From Clostridiales bacterium (GTDB lineage Bacteria > Bacillota_A > Clostridia > Peptostreptococcales > Anaerovoracaceae), in NCBI GenBank assembly GCA_012510935.1, contig JAAZHB010000055.1:1-5518 (forward strand): 5,518 nucleotides of DNA, in the 5' to 3' direction. Position numbers and translations under genes: made by a program. This document shows, piece by piece, positions 1-5,518 of the stretch (within the stretch, counting starts at the first letter, position 1; every line of letters starts with the position of its first letter). The notes below the pieces were generated by a model, which ran no database searches, had not been told where the DNA came from, and saw nothing but the letters and a program-made list of their open reading frames with translations.

Positions 1-1062
1 AGGGTTCCAAAGACAAGATATGACCATCCAGTTCCAGGCCTTACACCAGCGGAGATTTCATATGCTTTCGAAGGTAAGTTGAAATATAAGGACTACACAA
101 TTCTGATTATCTACCTTGCAACAAAAGGGTATTTGAAAATCCAGGAGTATAGCCCTAAGAAGTACAGATTATACAAGGTGTCTGAACCTAAGGGTGAGGT
201 CAGATATATCCGTAATGTATTTAATGCCATTTTTGACGATGTATATGAAGGAAGACCTGTAGAGCTTGAGGATGTGTGGTCAAGCATTAGACAAATTCAT
301 GCATCGACAGAACTTGATGTGGCAGCTGGTTTTGCTGATAAGAGCATGGCGTCGTGTACTTCTCTTGCGAAGGTCCTTAGATTTATATCAATTCTGGTAA
401 TTTCTGCTGCAACGGCAGCAATACCAATCCTAGCAAATGTATATCAATATGTAGATATTACATATACAGGTGCAATTGTTGCATTCGGACTTTCTATCAT
501 CGCATTGCTAAACCTATGCCATAGATTTGAGCGAAAGTATGAGATAAGTACCAATAGTTTTATTCTTGCTATGTTAGGAAGTTTTGCATTATATCTGATG
601 GTAGCATTTGTTAACTTGAATTATTTTGTAAGTCTAACAAATGAATATGCAATCGCTTTGGCAGCATTCTTGGTTGCAATTCTTGCGGCTATAGTATGTA
701 TTAATATTACAGCAAGAGGCAGAGGCAACGCAGAGCTAACATCAAAGCTTATCTCGATAAAGAAATGGATTTATTCTGCAAAGAAAGAGGATGTTGCGCC
801 GATTTTGAAAGAAGACCCGGATTATTATTACAATATGTTGCCATATGTAGTTTCCTTTGATGCATTGATTACTTGGGCCAAAACCTTTGAGACACTGCAT
901 ATCGCAGCACCAGATTGGTATAGCGATGAAACAGAAGGGCATGCGGTTGCGAACATTGGCAGCGGATCCGAGAATACGGTTGCATATGCTAGAGATATAA
1001 AGATTTTCGAGAGAGTAATGAAGGATGTATATCGTACAGTAAATAAAAGGTACTATAAATAG
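1..1062 (+). CDS. DUF2207-family membrane protein, C-terminal part (5' end outside window)
   Basis: The frame is open from base 1 to the TAG at 1060-1062, giving 353 codons of a protein that begins upstream. The TTG at 79 is internal, because family-like sequence (PVPGLTPAEISYAFEG, codons 11-26) precedes it. I recognise the DUF2207 pattern from three elements: the PGLTPAE stretch, a 'YLATKGYLKI' segment (codons 38-47) resembling the family's 'LAxRGYLxI', and a late LPYVVSFDALITWAK block (codons 280-294) resembling its 'LPYAxxxGxxxxWAK' block. Four hydrophobic stretches likely to be membrane helices lie at about codons 125-147, 156-172, 186-208 and 215-237. The soluble C-terminal part is rich in Lys, Asp and Tyr. 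The family usually has an N-terminal signal peptide and an extracytoplasmic domain, which would lie left of the window. No biochemical function is established for the family. The family call is fairly sure; the role is unknown. Confidence 0.82.
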   Translation, partial: RVPKTRYDHPVPGLTPAEISYAFEGKLKYKDYTILIIYLATKGYLKIQEYSPKKYRLYKVSEPKGEVRYIRNVFNAIFDDVYEGRPVELEDVWSSIRQIHASTELDVAAGFADKSMASCTSLAKVLRFISILVISAATAAIPILANVYQYVDITYTGAIVAFGLSIIALLNLCHRFERKYEISTNSFILAMLGSFALYLMVAFVNLNYFVSLTNEYAIALAAFLVAILAAIVCINITARGRGNAELTSKLISIKKWIYSAKKEDVAPILKEDPDYYYNMLPYVVSFDALITWAKTFETLHIAAPDWYSDETEGHAVANIGSGSENTVAYARDIKIFERVMKDVYRTVNKRYYK

Positions 1063-1085
1063 AAGATACAATACATAGAAGATAC
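1059..1085. repeat. 11-nt direct repeat spanning the stop codon
   Basis: ATAGAAGATAC occurs at 1059-1069 and again at 1075-1085, a period of 16 nt. The first copy contains the TAG stop codon of the upstream gene. It may be a small tandem duplication or a chance repeat in AT-rich DNA. No function is implied by the sequence. Confidence 0.6.
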
Positions 1086-1115
1086 TAAAAATTGATTAGA
1101 GTTTTTACTAAAAAT
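1083..1115. repeat. 10-nt direct repeat TACTAAAAAT upstream of typA
   Basis: TACTAAAAAT is present at 1083-1092 and 1106-1115, a period of 23 nt. A shorter related copy (TACTAAAG) lies at 1153-1160. The first copy overlaps the 11-nt repeat to its left, and the pair flanks or overlaps the proposed -35 element. It could be a protein-binding site pair or simple low-complexity sequence. Confidence 0.5.
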
Positions 1116-1129
1116 AATAATAAATCAAT
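1091..1129. promoter_or_regulatory. Inverted repeat bracketing the putative typA promoter
   Basis: ATTGATT at 1091-1097 and AATCAAT at 1123-1129 are perfect 7-bp inverted arms separated by 25 nt. The left arm covers the proposed -35 box and the right arm lies just past the proposed -10 box, over the likely start point. This geometry would suit an operator, but the arms are short and AT-rich, so chance is a real alternative. Confidence 0.25.
1092..1121 (+). promoter_or_regulatory. Possible sigma-A-type promoter for typA
   Basis: TTGATT at 1092-1097 matches 4 of 6 positions of the TTGACA -35 box. AATAAT at 1116-1121 matches 5 of 6 positions of the TATAAT -10 box, with an 18-nt spacer. Transcription would then start near 1128, leaving a leader of about 58 nt before typA. 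The AT-rich context offers other -10 candidates (for example AATAAT at 1113-1118 with a 15-nt spacer), so the exact boxes are uncertain. Confidence 0.4.
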
Positions 1130-1153
1130 ACCAGGCAATAGGGCACAGGTATT
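1127..1153 (+). other. Possible weak hairpin in the typA leader
   Basis: AATACC (1127-1132) can pair with GGTATT (1148-1153) across a 15-nt loop. It would form at the 5' end of the proposed typA transcript and leave the ribosome binding site at 1176-1180 free. A 6-bp stem with such a loop is weak, and no T-tract follows, so it is not a terminator. Confidence 0.2.
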
Positions 1154-1175
1154 ACTAAAGAAAGAACGGAAAGAC

Positions 1176-1180
1176 AGGGG
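1176..1180 (+). promoter_or_regulatory. Ribosome binding site of typA
   Basis: AGGGG ends 5 nt before the ATG at 1186, a suitable spacing for a Gram-positive Shine-Dalgarno site. It fixes the typA start, which also aligns with the expected N-terminus just before the first GTPase motif. Confidence 0.8.
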
Positions 1181-1185
1181 AATTA

Positions 1186-3078
1186 ATGAGCGAGAAAAAA
1201 AAGAAAATTATCAATATTGCAGTTATTGCACACGTTGACGCAGGAAAGTCGACTCTTGTAGATGCGTTGCTTAATCAGTCGACTGTATTTAGAGATAATG
1301 AAGAAATCGTTGACTGTGTAATGGACAGCGATGCAATTGAGAGGGAAAGAGGAATTACAATATATTCCAAGAACTGCTCAATTATGTATAAGGATTATAA
1401 GATAAATATCGTAGATACCCCTGGACATGCTGATTTTAGTTCTGAGGTAGAGCGTATTATGAAGACAGTAGATACTGTAATTCTACTCGTTGACTCAAGT
1501 GAAGGGCCAATGCCTCAGACAAGATTCGTACTTAGCAAGTCTCTTGAGCAAGGTCTTAACCCAATTCTATTTATTAACAAGATTGATAAGGGTGATGCGA
1601 GAATCGATGAAGTTGTTGATGAGGTTTATGAGCTTTTCATGGACTTGAACGCTAATGATGAGCAGCTTGACTTCCCAATTCTATATGGTATCGCAAGACA
1701 GGGAATTGCAGTAAATGATCCTTCTGATGTTGAAGGGGTTATTATTGGAGAGGGTGCTGAAAAGATTACAAAGAGCCCAAAGGGTTACAAGGATTTCAAT
1801 ATCACACCACTTCTAGAGACAATAGTAAATCATTGCGATACATATCCTGATTTGGATGATGAGCCACTACAGATGCAAGTTTCAGCACTTGGATATGATG
1901 ATTATATTGGAAGACTTGGAATCGGAAGAGTAACAAGAGGTAAGATTAAGGCAGCTCAGCAAGTGTCTTTGATGCGTGTAGATGGAAGTGAACACAAGGG
2001 CAAGCTGAATCAGATTTTCTGCTACAAGGGACTTAGCAGAATCTCTGTAGATGAGGCTGAATGCGGTGATATAGTCGTTGTTTCTGGAATTTCAGATATT
2101 TCAATAGGAGAGACAATTTGTGACCCGGGTTGCCTAGAACCGATGGAGATGATTCACATTGAAGAGCCGACTCTTTCAATGAATTTCATGGTTAACTCAT
2201 CACCTTTCGCTGGTAAATCAGGAAAGTTCGTTACTACAAGACATATTAAGGAAAGGCTTGAAAAGGAGCTTGAAGTAAATGTTGGACTTGTAGTGGAGGA
2301 AACAGATTCCACAGACTCTTTCAGAGTTTCCGGAAGAGGAGAACTTCACCTTTCAATCCTAATTGAGAACATGAGAAGAGAGGGTTTTGAACTAGCCGTA
2401 TCAAAGCCTGTAGTAGTAACTAAGAAGGGTCCATCTGGAGAGACACTAGAGCCAGTAGAGGAAGTAGTAGTAAGTGTACCTGATGAATATTCGGGAACAG
2501 TTATTTCCAAGCTAAACCTTCGAAAGGGCTTGATGAAGCAAATGATGAGCGAGGGTAATGGTTATTCCAAAATCATCTATTCTGCGCCTACAAGAGGTCT
2601 AATGGGTTATAGAACGGAATTCATTAATGATACTCATGGCGAAGGCACTATGGTTAGAAGAGTAGAGGGATTTGAACCTTGGAAGGGCGATATTCCTGAT
2701 AGAATTAACGGAGTTGCAGTTGCACAGGAAGAAGGTAACTGTACACCTTATGCTATCTTTAATATTCAGGAGAGAGTGCAGATGTTCGTTGAACCAGGAA
2801 CTCATGTATATGAGGGAATGATAGTTGGAATGAATGCAAGGTCTGATGATATGGTTGTAAATCCTTGCAAGGCAAAGAAGGCAACTAACATGAGAGCTGC
2901 TGGTTCAGATGATACGATTAAGCTTACGCCACCAAGAAAATTCACTCTTGAAGAGGCTCTTGAATTCATAGCCGACGACGAGCTCGTTGAGGTTACTCCG
3001 GATGGAGTTAGACTTCGCAAGAAGATTTTAAGTGAGCTTGGAAGAAGAAAGCAGAGAAATCAACAGAATTATACATAA
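1186..3078 (+). CDS. typA: Translational GTPase TypA/BipA
   Basis: This is a complete 630-residue GTPase of the EF-G/LepA-related BipA family, which binds the ribosome and affects 50S assembly and translation under stress or low temperature. Visible G-domain motifs are G1 AHVDAGKST (15-23), G2 within RERGITI (53-59), G3 DTPGHADF (77-84, with the catalytic-type His81) and G4 NKID (131-134). The G5 region reads YGIARQG (167-173) instead of the usual YASA-type loop. Domain II starts near 225, an EF-G domain III-like segment includes SGKFVTTRHIKERL (about 345-358) and VSGRGELHLSIL, and domain V follows. The BipA-specific C-terminal domain is unmistakable: NPCKAKKATNMRAAGSDD, then LTPPR (580-584), then DDELVEVTP and RLRKK (609-613). 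This tail separates it from EF-G, LepA and TetM. The protein is slightly longer than the usual 605-615 residues because of extra sequence around 176-206. The start is supported by AGGGG 5 nt upstream. It is probably transcribed from its own promoter in the spacer. Confidence 0.97.
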   Translation: MSEKKKKIINIAVIAHVDAGKSTLVDALLNQSTVFRDNEEIVDCVMDSDAIERERGITIYSKNCSIMYKDYKINIVDTPGHADFSSEVERIMKTVDTVILLVDSSEGPMPQTRFVLSKSLEQGLNPILFINKIDKGDARIDEVVDEVYELFMDLNANDEQLDFPILYGIARQGIAVNDPSDVEGVIIGEGAEKITKSPKGYKDFNITPLLETIVNHCDTYPDLDDEPLQMQVSALGYDDYIGRLGIGRVTRGKIKAAQQVSLMRVDGSEHKGKLNQIFCYKGLSRISVDEAECGDIVVVSGISDISIGETICDPGCLEPMEMIHIEEPTLSMNFMVNSSPFAGKSGKFVTTRHIKERLEKELEVNVGLVVEETDSTDSFRVSGRGELHLSILIENMRREGFELAVSKPVVVTKKGPSGETLEPVEEVVVSVPDEYSGTVISKLNLRKGLMKQMMSEGNGYSKIIYSAPTRGLMGYRTEFINDTHGEGTMVRRVEGFEPWKGDIPDRINGVAVAQEEGNCTPYAIFNIQERVQMFVEPGTHVYEGMIVGMNARSDDMVVNPCKAKKATNMRAAGSDDTIKLTPPRKFTLEEALEFIADDELVEVTPDGVRLRKKILSELGRRKQRNQQNYT

Positions 3079-3109
3079 GTTTCAGATAAAAGTGTAAATC
3101 TAGGTAAAG

Positions 3110-3136
3110 GCATCAACATGCTGGCATGATTGATGT
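3110..3136 (+). other. Hairpin with a bulged A after typA
   Basis: CATCAA (3111-3116) pairs with TTGATG (3130-3135). CATG (3117-3120) pairs with CATG (3125-3128) around a CTGG tetraloop, leaving only A3129 bulged, and a G-U pair (3110-3136) can extend the base. The stem has 10 Watson-Crick pairs. It begins 32 nt after the typA stop. The downstream sequence (TGAGGGTTTGTTATAGG) has no run of U, so it is not a canonical intrinsic terminator. It may act in mRNA processing or stability, as weak attenuation, or as a DNA-binding palindrome. Confidence 0.6.
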
Positions 3137-3142
3137 GAGGGT

Positions 3143-3165
3143 TTGTTATAGGATCGTGTTAACAA
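3143..3165 (+). promoter_or_regulatory. Inverted repeat upstream of the carboxylase ribosome binding site
   Basis: TTGTTA (3143-3148) and TAACAA (3160-3165) are perfect 6-bp inverted arms with an 11-nt loop. The right arm overlaps an 8-bp palindrome TGTTAACA (3157-3164). The element ends 5 nt before the GGAG ribosome binding site. It could be an operator-like site or a small mRNA hairpin; the arms are short enough to be chance. No convincing -35/-10 promoter pair is visible in the spacer 3079-3180. Confidence 0.3.
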
Positions 3166-3170
3166 GAGTT

Positions 3171-3174
3171 GGAG
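3171..3174 (+). promoter_or_regulatory. Ribosome binding site of the pyruvate carboxylase gene
   Basis: GGAG lies 6 nt before the ATG at 3181 and supports that start. The in-frame ATG further upstream (3118) is ruled out as a start because it meets a TGA at 3127. Confidence 0.75.
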
Positions 3175-3180
3175 ACTGAG

Positions 3181-5518
3181 ATGAAGAAGATTAGACCATT
3201 TAAGAAGGTTCTTATCGCAAATAGAGGTGAGATTGCAATCAGAATTATCAGAGCTTGCAGAGAGCTCGATATCAGAACAGTTGCCATCTACTCAGATGAA
3301 GATAAGGGAGCACTCTTTAGAACAAAAGCACATGAGGCATATGAAATCGGCAAGGGGAAGAGCCCTATCGATGCATATCTTGATATTGATGAGATTATTA
3401 GTATGGCCAAAAATAAAGGCTGCGATGCAATTCACCCAGGCTACGGTTTTCTAGCAGAGAATGCTGATTTTGCACAGGCTTGCAAAGATGCAGGGATTGC
3501 ATTCATTGGCCCAGAACCGGAAATGATGCATAGGCTCGGAGACAAGGTAGAGTCGAAGCTTGTCGCGAAGACTGTTGGAGTCCCAACAATACCTGGAGTA
3601 GAAGCCGCTATTCAGTCGGATGAAGAAGCTATAAAGTTTGCAGATGAGTGTGGCTATCCGGTAATGCTCAAGGCTGCTGCTGGCGGCGGTGGCAGAGGCA
3701 TGAGAATTGTAAGGTCACAGGATATGCTTCTTGATCAATTCCACAGTGCACAGAATGAGTCACTTAAGGCATTTGGAAGCGATGCAATTTTCATTGAGAA
3801 ATATCTGGAGGGTCCTAAACATATTGAAGTACAGCTCCTAGGTGATAATTATGGAAATGTGGTTCATCTCTATGATAGAGATTGTTCTGTACAGAGGCGT
3901 CACCAGAAAGTAATAGAGTTTACTCCTGCGATTTGCCTAACTGAAGAGCAAAGAGAAGCTATTTGCCAGGATGCATTAAAGCTTGCAAAGGGCGTTGGAT
4001 ATAAGAGTGCGGGCACAGCAGAGTTCTTGCTTGATAAGGATGGAAAACATTACTTTATTGAGATGAATACTAGAATTCAGGTTGAGCATACAGTAACAGA
4101 GATGGTTACAGATGTCGACCTAGTTCAAGCACAAATCCTAGTCGCTGAAGGCTATGCGCTTGACTCTGAGGAAATCGGATTGGCTAGTCAGGACGATGTG
4201 CAGCTGAGAGGCTATGCAATTCAGTGCCGTATTACAACAGAGGACCCATCCAATGGCTTTGCTCCAGACACAGGTACAATTACTGAGTATAGAACAGGTT
4301 CTGGAAATGGAATCAGACTTGATGGTGGAAACGGATTCACAGGATCGATTATTTCGCCGTATTATGACAGCCTTCTAGTTAAGGTGTGCGCGCAGGACCG
4401 TTCTTTTAGCGGGATGATTAGCAGGGTTAGAAGAGTTCTCAAAGAGGTTAAGATTGAAGGTGTTAAGACAAATATTGGCTTCCTTTTGAATGTGCTAAAT
4501 CACCCAACTTTTAGAGCTGGTAATTGCGATACAAATTTCATAGATGACAATCCGGAATTATTAAATATTAGAACAGTTTCAAATAGAGAGGCACAGGTTC
4601 TGGAGTTCCTTGGAGACAAGGTTGTTAATGAGACTCACGGGAATGCTCCGACTTTTAATGTGCCAGTGGTACCTACAGTTCCTGCCGGAAAAGTAGCACA
4701 TCTACATGGTACAAAGCAGATTTTTGACGAAAGAGGCGCAAAGGGCTTAGCAGATTGGGCACTTGATCAGAAAAAGCTTCTCATCTCGGATACTTCACTT
4801 CGCGATGCGCAGCAATCGCTGCTTGCTACTAGAGTAAGAACTAAGGATATGGAGAAAATAGCACCGGCTATGGCTTACTATGGCAAGGATATGTTCTCAT
4901 ACGAGATGTGGGGCGGAGCAACTTTTGATGTTCAGATGAGATTCCTTGGTGAAGATCCTTGGGAAAGACTTGAGCTTCTAAGAGCAAAAATCCCAAATGT
5001 TCTTATGCAAATGCTAATTAGAGGTGCAAATGCGGTTGGATACAAGAATTATCCAGATAATACAATTCGCAAGTTCGTTCAAGAAGCTTCGAATGCTGGT
5101 GTTGACGTGTTCAGAATCTTTGACTCACTTAACTGGATTAAGGGTGTTGAAGTGTCTCTTGATGAGGTTCTCAATCAGGACAAAATTGCTGAGGTTGCAA
5201 TGTGTTACACTGGCGATATTCTTGATGAATCTAGAGATAAATATAATTTACAATATTATGTAAATATGGCGAAAGAGCTTGAGAAGAGGGGCACACATAT
5301 TCTTGGAATTAAAGATATGACAGGGCTTCTAAAACCAAAGGCAGCAAACAAACTAATTAAGGCTCTAAAGAATGAGATTTCAATACCAGTTCATCTACAT
5401 ACTCATGACACATCCGGAAACGGAGTGGCATCACTTCTGATGGCCGCAGAGGCAGGCGTGGATATTGTAGATGCAGCATTTAACAGTTTGTCAGGGCTTA
5501 CTTCTCAGCCTGCGCTCA
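3181..5518 (+). CDS. pyc: Pyruvate carboxylase, N-terminal 779 codons (3' end outside window)
   Basis: This biotin enzyme carboxylates pyruvate to oxaloacetate with ATP and bicarbonate, an anaplerotic step in the cytoplasm. The frame is open from ATG 3181 to the window edge; the family is usually about 1,145 residues, so about two thirds is present. The biotin carboxylase domain (about 1-460) shows ANRGEIAIR (13-21), HPGYGFLAEN (85-94), the ATP-grasp Gly-rich loop GGGGRGM (168-174) after Lys164, GPKHIEVQ (211-218), RRHQKVIE (239-246), catalytic-type Glu294, Asn296 and Arg298 with QVEHTVTE (300-307), and CRI with Arg350. After a linker, the carboxyltransferase domain has DTSLRDAQQSLLATR (537-551), EMWGGATFDV (575-584), QMLIRGANAVGYKNYPDN with Arg614, FRIFDSLN, and GIKDMTGLLKP with Lys711, the expected carboxylated metal ligand. 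HTHDTSG (740-746) supplies the two metal-binding histidines. Fused BC and CT domains exclude separate AccC or OadA subunits. The biotin attachment domain lies beyond the window. Start supported by GGAG 6 nt upstream. Confidence 0.96.
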   Translation, partial: MKKIRPFKKVLIANRGEIAIRIIRACRELDIRTVAIYSDEDKGALFRTKAHEAYEIGKGKSPIDAYLDIDEIISMAKNKGCDAIHPGYGFLAENADFAQACKDAGIAFIGPEPEMMHRLGDKVESKLVAKTVGVPTIPGVEAAIQSDEEAIKFADECGYPVMLKAAAGGGGRGMRIVRSQDMLLDQFHSAQNESLKAFGSDAIFIEKYLEGPKHIEVQLLGDNYGNVVHLYDRDCSVQRRHQKVIEFTPAICLTEEQREAICQDALKLAKGVGYKSAGTAEFLLDKDGKHYFIEMNTRIQVEHTVTEMVTDVDLVQAQILVAEGYALDSEEIGLASQDDVQLRGYAIQCRITTEDPSNGFAPDTGTITEYRTGSGNGIRLDGGNGFTGSIISPYYDSLLVKVCAQDRSFSGMISRVRRVLKEVKIEGVKTNIGFLLNVLNHPTFRAGNCDTNFIDDNPELLNIRTVSNREAQVLEFLGDKVVNETHGNAPTFNVPVVPTVPAGKVAHLHGTKQIFDERGAKGLADWALDQKKLLISDTSLRDAQQSLLATRVRTKDMEKIAPAMAYYGKDMFSYEMWGGATFDVQMRFLGEDPWERLELLRAKIPNVLMQMLIRGANAVGYKNYPDNTIRKFVQEASNAGVDVFRIFDSLNWIKGVEVSLDEVLNQDKIAEVAMCYTGDILDESRDKYNLQYYVNMAKELEKRGTHILGIKDMTGLLKPKAANKLIKALKNEISIPVHLHTHDTSGNGVASLLMAAEAGVDIVDAAFNSLSGLTSQPAL

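Larger units (their letters stand above)
3118..3179 (+). other. Two tiny overlapping ORFs in the leader of the carboxylase gene
   Basis: ATG at 3118 opens a three-residue frame (M-L-A) that stops at TGA 3127-3129, preceded by AAAGG (3106-3110) with a 7-nt gap. Its stop overlaps the ATG at 3126 in an ATGA arrangement. That second frame encodes 17 residues (MIDVRVCYRIVLTRVGD) and stops at TGA 3177-3179, one base before the carboxylase ATG at 3181. The layout resembles translationally coupled leader peptides, but ORFs this short arise often by chance, and the 17-residue frame has no good ribosome binding site of its own. Treat as a candidate only. Confidence 0.25.

Noticed and set aside
79..1062. 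Independent gene starting at TTG 79
   Set aside because: The same frame is open and family-like back to base 1, and no ribosome binding site precedes the TTG at a suitable distance. It is an internal codon of a gene that enters from the left.
742..1071. 109-codon minus-strand ORF
   Set aside because: It lies antisense within the conserved C-terminal coding region of the DUF2207 gene, has a Cys/Ile-rich composition typical of antisense shadows and resembles no family.
1086..1107. TAAAAA/TTTTTA stem as a terminator for the upstream gene
   Set aside because: The stem is only six A-T pairs with no G-C content and would not be stable enough for intrinsic termination.
2599..3020. Two minus-strand ORFs of 68 and 72 codons within typA
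   Set aside because: They are antisense to the highly conserved domain V and C-terminal domain of typA, lack ribosome binding sites and have no recognisable protein features.
3110..3150. Rho-independent terminator after typA
   Set aside because: The stem is good but is followed by TGAGGGTTTGTTATAGG, not a U-tract, and the reverse-strand flank also lacks one.
3130..3158. Promoter with TTGATG as the -35 box for pyc
   Set aside because: No TATAAT-like hexamer occurs at 16-18 nt downstream; the nearest TTATAG at 3146 is much too close.
3227..3454. 75-codon plus-strand ORF inside the carboxylase gene
   Set aside because: It is an alternative frame of the strongly conserved biotin carboxylase N-terminus.
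5024..5263. 79-codon plus-strand ORF inside the carboxylase gene
   Set aside because: It is an alternative frame of the conserved carboxyltransferase domain.

Overview
The window looks like an ordinary chromosomal piece of a low-GC Gram-positive anaerobe, most likely in Clostridia/Eubacteriales. This is an inference from AT-rich intergenic DNA, a strong preference for AGA arginine codons, strong purine-rich ribosome binding sites (AGGGG, GGAG), and the protein types. No species can be named from the sequence alone. All three genes lie on the + strand.

Layout: (1) Bases 1-1062 are the 3' part of a DUF2207-family membrane protein whose start lies upstream of the window. (2) Bases 1063-1185 are a repeat-rich AT spacer with a plausible promoter and a clear ribosome binding site. 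(3) Bases 1186-3078 are typA/bipA, complete, a ribosome-associated translational GTPase with about 20 extra residues at the end of its G domain. (4) Bases 3079-3180 are a structured spacer with a bulged 10-bp hairpin, a second inverted repeat and two tiny overlapping ORFs that end 1 nt before the next start codon. (5) Bases 3181-5518 are the first 779 codons of a single-chain pyruvate carboxylase, holding the biotin carboxylase domain and most of the carboxyltransferase domain. The gene runs off the right edge, so the biotin carrier domain is not visible.

How the genes relate: nothing links the three proteins biochemically. TypA/BipA acts on ribosome assembly or translation under stress, pyruvate carboxylase replenishes oxaloacetate, and the DUF2207 protein has no established role. 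The short same-strand spacers would allow read-through, but the typA upstream region looks able to carry its own promoter. No canonical U-tract terminator is visible in either spacer.

I found no mobile element, CRISPR array, tRNA, rRNA or defence system, and no evidence of a new multi-gene system. The more interesting details are local: the TypA insertion with an altered G5 loop, the structured leader with nested mini-ORFs before the carboxylase gene, and the clustered short repeats upstream of typA.
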